A stretch of DNA of 19,852 nt from an uncultured Collinsella sp. (GTDB taxonomy: Bacteria > Actinomycetota > Coriobacteriia > Coriobacteriales > Coriobacteriaceae), in the NCBI GenBank assembly GCA_902494565.1, contig CABUTN010000034.1:1-19852 (forward strand), written 5' to 3'. A program made the position numbers and the translations under genes. The notes below the pieces were generated by a model. It was not told the DNA's origin. It ran no database searches and saw only the letters and a program-made list of their open reading frames with translations. Of the stretch, positions 8,074 through 15,953 are shown piece after piece. The first letter of the stretch is position 1. Every line of letters begins with the position of its first letter.

Positions 8074-9516
8074 ATGGACCAGACCGTACCCGCATACGCC
8101 GCCGAGGTGGCCGATTACGGGCGCAGCCGCGACCCCGAGCCGGGTGAGGGCGCGCTCGTAAAGAACGTGCGTCCCGAATCGCCCGCGTGGGATGTGGGTA
8201 TCGAGCCGGGCATGCGCGTGCTCACGGTCAACGGTGAGGCGCTCACCGACATGATCGTGTGGCTCTGGGAGGCCGACGATGATACCGTCGACCTCGAGGT
8301 TTTCGACCCGCGCGACAACAGCGTCACCCCCGTCGAGCTCGACCGCTTCCCGGGAGAGGACTGGGGCCTTGAATTCGATGGCCCCATCTTCGATGGTATG
8401 CGCACCTGTGTGAACGCCTGCGTGTTCTGCTTTATGACCATGCTGCCCAAGGGCGGCCGCTCCACGCTTTACATCCGCGACGACGACTATCGTCTGAGCT
8501 TTTTGCAGGGCAACTTCGTCACGCTCACGAACCTCTCCGACGAAGATGTTCAAAACGTCATCCAACGCAACATGAGCCCCATGAACGTGTCGGTCCACGC
8601 CGTGAGCCCCGACGTCCGCCGTCGTATGATGGGCCGCAACGCCCAGCGCGGCATGGACGTACTCGAGGCCATCATGGCCGCCGGTATCGAGATTCACGCG
8701 CAGATCGTGTTGTGCCCCGGCATGAACGACGGCGAGGAGCTGGAAAAGACCCTGCGCTTTTGCGAGGAGCACGAGCAGATCACAAGCCTGGGCATTGTGC
8801 CGCTCGGTTTTACCAAGCATCAGAACCGCTTTAGCTGGTCATACAGCGACAAGCCCGAGCTGGCGCGCGAGACCATTGCCATGATCCGACCGTTCCAGGA
8901 CCGCGCCTATGAGCGCTTTGGCCGCCACACCTTCCAGATGAGCGACGAGTTCTACCTGGACGCCGGCATCGATCCGCCCGAGGCGGACTTTTACGACGGC
9001 TATCCGCAGTACTACGACGGTATCGGCATGATCCGCTCATACCTAGACGAGACGGACGATGTGCTTGCCGCCGATGCCGAGCGACTGGCCCGCGTCCGCG
9101 AGGCCATCGCCGCTCGCAGCCAGCACCTGCTGTGCCTCTCGGGCGCCAGCGCACGCGACACCGTGGCACGCTTCGTGGAATCGCCGCAGGGGCTCGCCGG
9201 CACCGTCACGGCCATCAAGAACCGCTACTTTGGCGGCAACGTGGACGTGACCGGCCTCATCGTCGCGTGTGACATTCTGGAGCAGCTGCCACAAGACCTG
9301 TCGGGGGTTATGCTCTTTGTGCCTAAGCTCATGTTCAACGCTGACGGCATGACGCTTGACGAGTATCATCGTGACGATTTACTCGCAAGCCTTACCAGTC
9401 GCGGCGCCGAGGTTCATGTGGTGTCGACCATGCCGCATGAGCTGCTCGATACCCTAGAGCACATCCTTGGCATTGTGCCTGCCGACTCTACTAATTCCAC
9501 TGACCCTACCCATTAA
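8074..9516 (+). CDS. DUF512 family protein: PDZ domain plus radical-SAM-like core
   Basis: A 480-residue protein of a conserved but uncharacterised family. Residues about 25-80 resemble a PDZ domain (GALVKNVRPESPAWDVGIEP onward), followed by the CX3CX2C iron-sulfur motif of radical SAM enzymes, TCVNACVFC, with C112, C116 and C119. A barrel-like middle (VSVHAVSPDVRRRMMG, ILVLCPGMNDG-type segment near 210-220, IVPLGFTKHQNRF) and a C-terminal DUF512 region (about 260-465, with NRYFGGNVDVTGL at 383-395) follow. The start at 8074 is two bases after the ispH stop; the nearest AAGGAG (8054-8059) is 14 bases away, somewhat far. It precedes der, as I recall for clostridia and actinobacteria, which hints at a role in ribosome or tRNA biology. 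Its reaction is unknown. Confidence 0.85.
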   Translation: MDQTVPAYAAEVADYGRSRDPEPGEGALVKNVRPESPAWDVGIEPGMRVLTVNGEALTDMIVWLWEADDDTVDLEVFDPRDNSVTPVELDRFPGEDWGLEFDGPIFDGMRTCVNACVFCFMTMLPKGGRSTLYIRDDDYRLSFLQGNFVTLTNLSDEDVQNVIQRNMSPMNVSVHAVSPDVRRRMMGRNAQRGMDVLEAIMAAGIEIHAQIVLCPGMNDGEELEKTLRFCEEHEQITSLGIVPLGFTKHQNRFSWSYSDKPELARETIAMIRPFQDRAYERFGRHTFQMSDEFYLDAGIDPPEADFYDGYPQYYDGIGMIRSYLDETDDVLAADAERLARVREAIAARSQHLLCLSGASARDTVARFVESPQGLAGTVTAIKNRYFGGNVDVTGLIVACDILEQLPQDLSGVMLFVPKLMFNADGMTLDEYHRDDLLASLTSRGAEVHVVSTMPHELLDTLEHILGIVPADSTNSTDPTH

Positions 9517-9526
9517 AGGAGAGCAG

Positions 9527-10861
9527 ATGAAACCTATCGTCGCCGTCGTCGGACGCCCCAACGTGGGCAAGTCCACGCTCGTTAACCGCCTGGCCCAGAC
9601 CTCGGACGCCATCGTCCACGAGTCCCGCGGCGTCACGCGCGACCGCTCGTATCACACGGCCGATTGGAACGGTCGTGAGTTCACCATCGTCGACACGGGC
9701 GGTATCGAGCCGCTCAAGAGCGACGACGTCTTTGCCACGTCCATCCGCGACCAGGCGCTCGCCGCCGCCGAGGAAGCCACAGTCATCCTGTTTGTGGTCG
9801 ATGGCCGCACCGGCGTCACCGAGGAGGACGAGTCGGTCGCCCGCATGCTCAAGCGCTGCGACAAGCCGGTCTTTCTGCTGGTGAACAAGCTCGACAACCC
9901 CGATCGCGAAAACGACAGCATCTGGGAGTTCTATTCGCTCGGTATCGGCGAGCCCACGCCGCTCTCGGCCCTGCATGGCCATGGCACGGGCGACCTGCTC
10001 GATGACATCGTGGCCCTGCTTCCTGAGGAAGAGGACGAAGTCGCCGACGAGTTCCCCGACGCGCTGAACGTCGCCATCATCGGCCGTCCCAACGCCGGTA
10101 AGTCGTCGCTGTTCAACCGCATCCTGGGCGCCGACCGCTCTATCGTGTCCAACATTGCCGGCACGACGCGCGACGCCATCGACACCGTCGTGGAGCGCAA
10201 CGGCAAGCACTACCGCATGGTCGACACCGCGGGTATTCGCAAGAAAAGCACCGTGTACGAGAACATCGAGTACTACTCGATGGTCCGCGGCCTGCGCGCC
10301 ATCGATCGCGCCGACGTGGCACTGCTCGTCGTCGACGCCTCCGTGGGCGTCACTGAGCAGGACCAGAAGGTCATGGGTCTTGCCATCGAGCGCGGCTGCG
10401 CCATCGTGGTGCTGCTCAACAAGTGGGATCTGCTCGACGACGACCGTAAGCGCGAGGCCTGCATGGAGACCATCGACCGCCGTCTGGGCGTTATGGCTCC
10501 CTGGGCCCAGTACCTGCGCATCTCTGCCCTGACCGGCCGCAGCGTCGAGAAGATCTGGGCAATGGTAGACGCCGCCGAGAAGACGCGCTCGCAAAAGATC
10601 AGCACCTCGCGCCTCAACACGTTCCTCACCGACCTGCGCGAGTTCGGTCATACCGTGGTGGACGGCAAGCGCCGCCTGCGCATGCACTACGTGACCCAGA
10701 CGGTCGTCAACCCGCCGACGTTCACGTTCTTCGTCAACCACAGCGATCTGGTCAACGACACCTATCAGCGCTACGTCGAGAACCGCATGCGCTCGACCTT
10801 CGACTTTGCCGGCACGCCCATTCGACTCTTCTTTAGGAAGAAGGAGCAAAAGGATGCATAA
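9527..10861 (+). CDS. der: Ribosome biogenesis GTPase Der
   Basis: A 444-residue essential GTPase needed to assemble the 50S subunit. It carries two GTPase domains in tandem, a layout unique to Der (EngA). Domain 1 has GRPNVGKST (9-17), DTGG (56-59) and NKLD (120-123); domain 2 has GRPNAGKSS (186-194), DTAG (233-236) and NKWD (298-301). A C-terminal KH-like domain (about 355-440) includes LRMHYVTQTVVNPPTF. ATG 9527 is preceded by AAAGGAG (9515-9521); the frame is open upstream but overlaps DUF512. The gene ends by overlapping the plsY start by 8 bases. Confidence 0.97.
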   Translation: MKPIVAVVGRPNVGKSTLVNRLAQTSDAIVHESRGVTRDRSYHTADWNGREFTIVDTGGIEPLKSDDVFATSIRDQALAAAEEATVILFVVDGRTGVTEEDESVARMLKRCDKPVFLLVNKLDNPDRENDSIWEFYSLGIGEPTPLSALHGHGTGDLLDDIVALLPEEEDEVADEFPDALNVAIIGRPNAGKSSLFNRILGADRSIVSNIAGTTRDAIDTVVERNGKHYRMVDTAGIRKKSTVYENIEYYSMVRGLRAIDRADVALLVVDASVGVTEQDQKVMGLAIERGCAIVVLLNKWDLLDDDRKREACMETIDRRLGVMAPWAQYLRISALTGRSVEKIWAMVDAAEKTRSQKISTSRLNTFLTDLREFGHTVVDGKRRLRMHYVTQTVVNPPTFTFFVNHSDLVNDTYQRYVENRMRSTFDFAGTPIRLFFRKKEQKDA

Positions 10862-11537
10862 TCCGATTCTGCTGACCGCCATCTGCGCCGTGGTCTCGTT
10901 CTTTATCGGGGCGATTCCGTTTGGCCTGATCTTGGGCCGCGTGTTCAACCACACGGACATTCGTAAGGCGGGCTCCGGCAACATCGGCACCACCAACGCC
11001 CTGCGCGTGGCCGGCCCCAAGGTGGCCGCGCTCACACTGCTGCTCGACTGCCTTAAGGGCGCCATCTGCGTCCTTATCGCGCGTCCGCTCATTGCCGACT
11101 TGGGCTATGGCTTCCCCGTGAGCATTATGGCCCCCGGTGCCGCCGGCGATTGGATGCTCGGCGTCATCTGCCTGGCGGCCGTATGGGGCCATATCTTCTC
11201 GCCCTACCTCAACTTCCATGGCGGCAAGGGCATCGCGGTCGGTCTGGGCGTTATCCTCGCCTGGTACTGGCCCATCGGACTTTCGCTGCTGGGCATGTTT
11301 ATCGTGGCTGTCGCCATCACCAAGTTTGTGTCGGTGGGCTCGCTTGCCGCGGCCATCGGTCTTCCCATCGCTGCCTGCGCGGTCTTTCCGTACAGCAGCC
11401 TCGGACTTAAGTTTTGCATGGCACTGATCGGCATTACTGTGGTGTGGGCCCATCGTGCGAACATCAAAAAGCTCATGACGGGTAAGGAGTCCAAGCTCTC
11501 GTTTACCAAGCGCGTCACCGAGCCCGACGATAAGTAG
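10854..11537 (+). CDS. plsY: Acyl phosphate:glycerol-3-phosphate acyltransferase
   Basis: A 227-residue integral membrane enzyme that moves an acyl group from acyl-phosphate (made by PlsX, not in this window) to glycerol-3-phosphate. The family motifs are SGNIGTTNALR (41-51), HGGKG (122-126) and the C-terminal VWAHRANIKKLMTGKE segment (197-212). Five or so hydrophobic helices match the known seven-helix fold roughly. The start is ATG 10854, inside the end of der, with AAGGAG at 10841-10846. The next gene, gpsA, makes its glycerol-3-phosphate substrate. Confidence 0.95.
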   Translation: MHNPILLTAICAVVSFFIGAIPFGLILGRVFNHTDIRKAGSGNIGTTNALRVAGPKVAALTLLLDCLKGAICVLIARPLIADLGYGFPVSIMAPGAAGDWMLGVICLAAVWGHIFSPYLNFHGGKGIAVGLGVILAWYWPIGLSLLGMFIVAVAITKFVSVGSLAAAIGLPIAACAVFPYSSLGLKFCMALIGITVVWAHRANIKKLMTGKESKLSFTKRVTEPDDK

Positions 11538-11546
11538 GAGAGAGTC

Positions 11547-12554
11547 ATGAATGTTGCGCTGATTGGCTCCGGCTCCTGGGGAACCGCCGTCGCCGGCCTT
11601 GCCGCCGCGCGACCCGAGCGCGTGACCATGTGGGCCCATAGCGAGCAGACGGCTGCCGGCATCAACGGCGAGCACCGTAATCCCCGCTATCTGGTGGACT
11701 ACGTGCTGCCGGAAAACGTTGTCGCCACGACGGACCTGGCGCAGGCGCTCGACGGCGCCGAGGCCGTCATCTTTGCCGTGCCCTCCACACATCTGCGCAG
11801 CGTATGCCATCAGGCGGCACCCTTCATCGCTGCCGAGACCCCGGTGCTCTGCCTCACCAAGGGCATCGAGCCCGAGTCCGGCCTGCTCATGAGCGAGGTC
11901 ATCGCCACCGAGATCGGCAACGAGGCACGTGTCGCGGCGCTCTCGGGCCCCAACCATGCTGAGGAAATCTACCGCGGCGGACTTTCTGCCGCCGTCATCG
12001 CCAGCAAAGATCCGCAGATAGGGGAGACCTTTAAGGACCTGCTCCTGTCCACGGCCTTCCGTATCTATCTGTCGCAAGACATGACCGGTGTCGAGGTCTG
12101 CGGCGCCATGAAAAATGTTATCGCCATCGTGTGCGGCATCTCCGCCGGCACCGGCGCGGGCGACAACACGCTCGCCCTCATCATGACGCGCGGCCTAGCC
12201 GAGATCAGCCGTCTGGTGCATGCCCGCGGCGGGCAGGCTATGACCTGCATGGGGCTTGCCGGCATGGGCGACCTCATTGCCACCTGCACCTCGGAGCATT
12301 CGCGCAACCGCACCTTTGGCTACGAGTTCGCTCATGGCGTGTCGCTCGACGAGTATCAGACGCGCACGCATATGGTGGTCGAAGGCGCCGTCGCGGCCCG
12401 CAGCGTCAGCGAGCTCGCCCGTTCACTGGGCGTAGACATTCCGCTCACCTTTGCCGTGGAGCAAACGCTCTACAACGGTGTTACCTTGGATAGGGCACTC
12501 GAGATTCTTACCGATCGCGTCCCTTCTCAAGAGTTCTACGGACTCACCGACTAA
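11547..12554 (+). CDS. gpsA: Glycerol-3-phosphate dehydrogenase [NAD(P)+]
   Basis: A 335-residue cytoplasmic enzyme reducing dihydroxyacetone phosphate to sn-glycerol-3-phosphate for phospholipid synthesis. The N-terminal Rossmann motif is GSGSWG (7-12). Other family blocks are CLTKGIEPE (102-110), LSGPNHAEEI (132-141), GAMKNVIAI (186-194) with catalytic Lys189, GMGDLIATCTSEHSRNRTFG (239-258) and VEGAVAA. AGGAGAG at 11536-11542 supports the start. It directly follows plsY, giving a substrate-enzyme pair. Confidence 0.96.
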   Translation: MNVALIGSGSWGTAVAGLAAARPERVTMWAHSEQTAAGINGEHRNPRYLVDYVLPENVVATTDLAQALDGAEAVIFAVPSTHLRSVCHQAAPFIAAETPVLCLTKGIEPESGLLMSEVIATEIGNEARVAALSGPNHAEEIYRGGLSAAVIASKDPQIGETFKDLLLSTAFRIYLSQDMTGVEVCGAMKNVIAIVCGISAGTGAGDNTLALIMTRGLAEISRLVHARGGQAMTCMGLAGMGDLIATCTSEHSRNRTFGYEFAHGVSLDEYQTRTHMVVEGAVAARSVSELARSLGVDIPLTFAVEQTLYNGVTLDRALEILTDRVPSQEFYGLTD

Positions 12555-12572
12555 CGCAGAAAGGCTTCTACC

Positions 12573-13244
12573 ATGGGTTCCATTAAAATCGCTCCGTCCG
12601 TCCTTTCGGCCGACATGGCCAACCTCAAGGGCGAGCTCGACAAAATCGCCGGCGCCGACTACGTGCACTTCGACGTTATGGACGGTCACTTTACCGGCAA
12701 CCTCACCTTTGGCGTTGACATCCTCAAGGCCGTCAAGCGCTCCACCGATGTACCGGTCGACGCGCACCTGATGGTGTCGAACCCCGACGAAACGGTCGAT
12801 TGGTACGCCGACGCCGGTGCCGACATGATCACCGTGCACTACGAGGCCTCCACGCACCTGCACCGCACGCTCACCCATCTGCAGCAGCGCGGCGTCAAGG
12901 CCGGCGTGGTGCTCAACCCCGCCACCCCCGTGTGCGTACTCGAGAGCATCATCGACGTCGTCGATATGGTGCTGCTGATGAGCGTGAACCCCGGCTTTGG
13001 CGGCCAGAGCTTTATCCCCGGTACCATTGCCAAACTGCACGAGCTCAAGGCCATGTGCGAGCGCCACGGCGTTTTGCCCATGATCGAGGTCGACGGCGGC
13101 ATTTCTTCCAAGAACATCGCCGAGGTTGTCAAGGCTGGTGCCAACGTTCTCGTGGCCGGTTCCGCCGTATTTAAGTCCGAAGATCCCGCCGCTGAGGTTG
13201 CGCTGCTGCAGAAGCTGGGCAACGAGGCTGCACAGGAGGCATAA
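12573..13244 (+). CDS. rpe: Ribulose-phosphate 3-epimerase
   Basis: A 223-residue TIM-barrel enzyme that interconverts ribulose-5-phosphate and xylulose-5-phosphate in the pentose phosphate pathway. The start APSVLSADMANL is typical. Metal and catalytic residues are H32 and D34 in VHFDVMDGHF, H65 in DAHLMV and D174 in IEVDGGIS; the phosphate-binding loop VNPGFGGQSF is at 138-147. The length is normal. A moderate ribosome site (AAAGG, about 12560) precedes ATG. It is 18 bases from gpsA and 6 bases from the next gene. Confidence 0.96.
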   Translation: MGSIKIAPSVLSADMANLKGELDKIAGADYVHFDVMDGHFTGNLTFGVDILKAVKRSTDVPVDAHLMVSNPDETVDWYADAGADMITVHYEASTHLHRTLTHLQQRGVKAGVVLNPATPVCVLESIIDVVDMVLLMSVNPGFGGQSFIPGTIAKLHELKAMCERHGVLPMIEVDGGISSKNIAEVVKAGANVLVAGSAVFKSEDPAAEVALLQKLGNEAAQEA

Positions 13245-13250
13245 ATCCTT

Positions 13251-14429
13251 ATGACCGCAGGTCAAAACCGCATACCCGTGAATCTTGACTATGCCGCCTC
13301 GACGCCCATGCGCGCCGAGGCGCGCCTTGCGCAGCGCGAATACGACGACAGCGAGCTTGCCGGCGTCAACCCCAACTCGCTGCATTCGCTCGGCCGCAAG
13401 GCCGCTGCGCGCCTTGAAGTCGCGCGTCGCGAGATTGCCCGCAGCTTTGGCGAGCGCGTCCGTCCGTCCGAGATCATCTTGACCAACGGCGGAACCGAGG
13501 CAAACCAGCTGGCGCTCCTCGGACTTGCCGAGGGCGCCCGTCAGCGCGATCGCAAGCGCGACCGCGTGATCGTGTCGGCGATCGAGCACGATTCGATTCT
13601 GGACAACCTGCCGCTGCTGCGTGCCGCTGGCTTTACCGTCGACCTGGTGCAGCCCTGCCGCGCGGGCTACATTGAGCCCGCCGCGCTTGTCGAGCTGTTA
13701 GGCGACGACGTGGCACTCGTGAGCATCATGGTTGCCAACAACGAGACCGGCGTGGTGCAGCCCATCCGCGAGCTTGCCGCGGCCGCGCATACCGTGGGTG
13801 CCCTGTTCCACACCGATGCCATCCAGGGGTATCTGCATATTCCGCTCGATGTCACCGAGCTGGGCGTCGATGCTATGTCCGTCGCCGCCCATAAAATTGG
13901 CGGTCCTGTGGCATCCGGCGCGCTCTACCTTAAGAACCGCACGCCGCTGCGCCCGCGCATCTTTGGCGGCGGACAGGAGGCCGGTCGTCGTGCCGGCACG
14001 CAGGACCTGCGCACGCAGCTTGCCTTTGCCGCTGCCGCCCGTACGCTGGCGCCCTATGTGGCCCAGGAGCGCGAGAAGCTGCAAGCCCTTTCCGACAAGC
14101 TCTATGCCACGCTTACGGCCCATCCGCGCATTCACGCCACCATGGGCGACTACACGCAGGCCGACCGTCTGCCCGGCATGGTATCGATCTACATTGACGG
14201 CATGGACTCCGAGGAGCTCATCATCAAGCTCGACGCTGCCGGCTTTGAGGTATCGGCAGGCTCGGCGTGCTCGAGCGGCAGTATGGACCCCAGCCACGTT
14301 TTGAGCGCGATGGGCATCGGTCGCGAGCAAGCTCTCGGCGCTCTTCGCATCTCGTTCGATGACCGCGTGAATCCGGACGATCTGGACGAGTTTGCCCAGA
14401 CGCTGCTCTCGATCGTAGGCGCTGCATGA
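13251..14429 (+). CDS. Cysteine desulfurase, NifS/IscS family
   Basis: A 392-residue PLP enzyme that removes sulfur from cysteine and hands it on as a persulfide. Family marks are NLDYAASTP (11-19), TNGGTEANQLAL (78-89), VANNETGVVQPI (161-172), the PLP-lysine block SVAAHKIGGP with K215, the GGGQEAGRRAGTQD block (239-252) and the sulfur-carrying cysteine C340 in SAGSACSSG. The usual HKIYGPKG reads HKIGGPVA, a small change after the lysine. No IscU or thiouridylase gene lies within the window, so the sulfur acceptor is unknown; iron-sulfur clusters or tRNA thiolation are both possible. AGGAGG (about 13234-13238) lies 12 bases before ATG. It overlaps the next gene through ATGA. Confidence 0.9.
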   Translation: MTAGQNRIPVNLDYAASTPMRAEARLAQREYDDSELAGVNPNSLHSLGRKAAARLEVARREIARSFGERVRPSEIILTNGGTEANQLALLGLAEGARQRDRKRDRVIVSAIEHDSILDNLPLLRAAGFTVDLVQPCRAGYIEPAALVELLGDDVALVSIMVANNETGVVQPIRELAAAAHTVGALFHTDAIQGYLHIPLDVTELGVDAMSVAAHKIGGPVASGALYLKNRTPLRPRIFGGGQEAGRRAGTQDLRTQLAFAAAARTLAPYVAQEREKLQALSDKLYATLTAHPRIHATMGDYTQADRLPGMVSIYIDGMDSEELIIKLDAAGFEVSAGSACSSGSMDPSHVLSAMGIGREQALGALRISFDDRVNPDDLDEFAQTLLSIVGAA

Positions 14430-15235
14430 TCGTCGTCGAGCTTGAGCGCGCGCTGCTGGCACGCTATCCCAAGACTGATGCCGAGAGTTGGGACCATGTT
14501 GGGCTATCTGTGGGAGATCCGGCCGCGGAGATTACCGGCGTTGTCTGCGCGCTCGATGCGACCGAAGCCAATGTGCACCGCGCCCAGGAGGCCGGCGCCA
14601 ACGTGCTGCTGACGCATCATCCCATCTATATCAAGGCGCCCGAGGCGTTTTGTCCGGCGGATGCCGCACGCCCCCAATGCAGCGCGGCGCTCTACGAGGC
14701 AGCGCGTTGCGGCGTGAGCATCATATCGCTCCACACCAACCTGGACCGCTCGCACGAAGCCCGTGTCTGCCTGAGCAAGCTGCTGGGTGCCGCACCCGTG
14801 AGCTCACTGGAGCACGTGGACGACCCCGAGGCCACCGGCCTGGGCGCGCTTGCAACGCTCAACGACCCGTGCACACTGCGCGATCTTGCTACCCGTGCTG
14901 CCACGGCCTTCGGCAGCGACCCGCGTGTGTGGGGCGAAGCCGAGCACGCATGCCGTACCGTCGCTATTTTGGGCGGCTCCGTGGGCGACTTTGGAGAGCT
15001 CGCCATCGACGCGGGCGCAGATGTCATCGTAACCGGCGAGGCGGGCTACCACGTGGCGCAAGACCTTGCCTTGCGCGGGCTGCCGGTGATTTTGCTCGGC
15101 CACGACCGCTCCGAAGAGCCATTCGTTGATATATTGATGAACTCTGCAGTTGACGCCGGGGTCGACCCCCGTCATGCGATTAAAATACTGAACCCTTGCC
15201 AATGGTGGACTGTGACAAAAGGAGAGAACTTATGA
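14426..15235 (+). CDS. Nif3-like dinuclear metal centre protein
   Basis: A 269-residue protein of the Nif3/YbgI family (also labelled GTP cyclohydrolase I type 2), which forms toroidal hexamers with a two-metal site. Likely metal ligands are H64 and H65 in LLTHHPIY, D107 in SLHTNLDRSH, and H226 and E230 in LLGHDRSEEP. SWDHVGLSVGD (21-31) and TGEAGYHVAQD (203-213) are also typical. The true function of the family is not settled. ATGA overlap with the cysteine desulfurase means strict translational coupling. It is followed, again by overlap, by a zinc-ribbon coiled-coil protein, a pairing also seen in mycobacteria. Confidence 0.9.
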   Translation: MIVVELERALLARYPKTDAESWDHVGLSVGDPAAEITGVVCALDATEANVHRAQEAGANVLLTHHPIYIKAPEAFCPADAARPQCSAALYEAARCGVSIISLHTNLDRSHEARVCLSKLLGAAPVSSLEHVDDPEATGLGALATLNDPCTLRDLATRAATAFGSDPRVWGEAEHACRTVAILGGSVGDFGELAIDAGADVIVTGEAGYHVAQDLALRGLPVILLGHDRSEEPFVDILMNSAVDAGVDPRHAIKILNPCQWWTVTKGENL

Positions 15236-15951
15236 GCGCCGGCGCTACGCTACTCAAGCTGCAACAGATCGATTTGGAGCTCGCCCGCAACAAGAGCGAA
15301 CTTGCCAATATGCCGGAGCTCAAGGAGCTCGCTTCCAAGCGCAAGACCTACGTTAAGCTCAAGTCCGAGATGACCAAGCTCTACGCCCAGCGCAAGGATC
15401 TGGACATTGAGCTCGACGATCTCAACATCACCGAGATTCAGACCAACAACGCCATCGAGGCTGCCAAGAAGCGCCATGTCGACGGCTCCGACTACCGCGA
15501 GGTTCAAGACCTAGAGAACGAGCTCGCCACCCTGGCCAAGCGTCTGGACAAGATCGAGCACACCCGCAAGGACGTCGTCGTCGCCCACAAGGAGGCGCTC
15601 GACCGCGAGGCTCGCGCGCAGGCCATCATCGCCAAGTTCGAGGAGGGCGTGAAGGCCGATACCAAGGCCGCCCGCGCCAAGGCCGCCGACCTGCAGGCCC
15701 AGATTGATGCCGCCACCAAGGAGCGCACCGCGCTTGCCGCCACGCTGCCGACCGACGTGCTCACCGACTACGAGCGTCTGCTCAAGCAGTTCCGCGGCCT
15801 GGCCGTCGAGACCATCCAGGGCAACATTCCCACGGTCTGCCACACCGCGCTGCAGGCATCGTCCATGAGCGACCTCAACCACGACGGCAGCGAGATTACG
15901 CACTGCCCGTACTGCCACCGCCTCCTGGTACTCCGGAGCAAGGAAGCCTAG
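15232..15951 (+). CDS. Coiled-coil protein with C-terminal zinc-ribbon-like end (DUF164/CT398 family)
   Basis: A 239-residue protein, nearly all charged alpha-helix (about 5-190, heptad-like, rich in Lys/Glu/Ala), as in the CT398/DUF164 family. The C-terminus normally has a four-cysteine zinc ribbon. Here the second knuckle, CPYCHRLL (about 224-231), is intact, but the first reads TVCHTALQ, with a single Cys followed by His in place of CxxC. Start ATG 15232 overlaps the Nif3 stop and has AAAGGAG (15218-15224); the frame extends upstream into Nif3. The family is of unknown function; its link to Nif3 genes is widespread. Confidence 0.85.
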   Translation: MSAGATLLKLQQIDLELARNKSELANMPELKELASKRKTYVKLKSEMTKLYAQRKDLDIELDDLNITEIQTNNAIEAAKKRHVDGSDYREVQDLENELATLAKRLDKIEHTRKDVVVAHKEALDREARAQAIIAKFEEGVKADTKAARAKAADLQAQIDAATKERTALAATLPTDVLTDYERLLKQFRGLAVETIQGNIPTVCHTALQASSMSDLNHDGSEITHCPYCHRLLVLRSKEA

Positions 15952-15953
15952 CG

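Noticed and set aside
9506..11092. Minus-strand frame of 528 codons opposite der and plsY
   Set aside because: Antisense to two genes with full family motifs; low-complexity composition.
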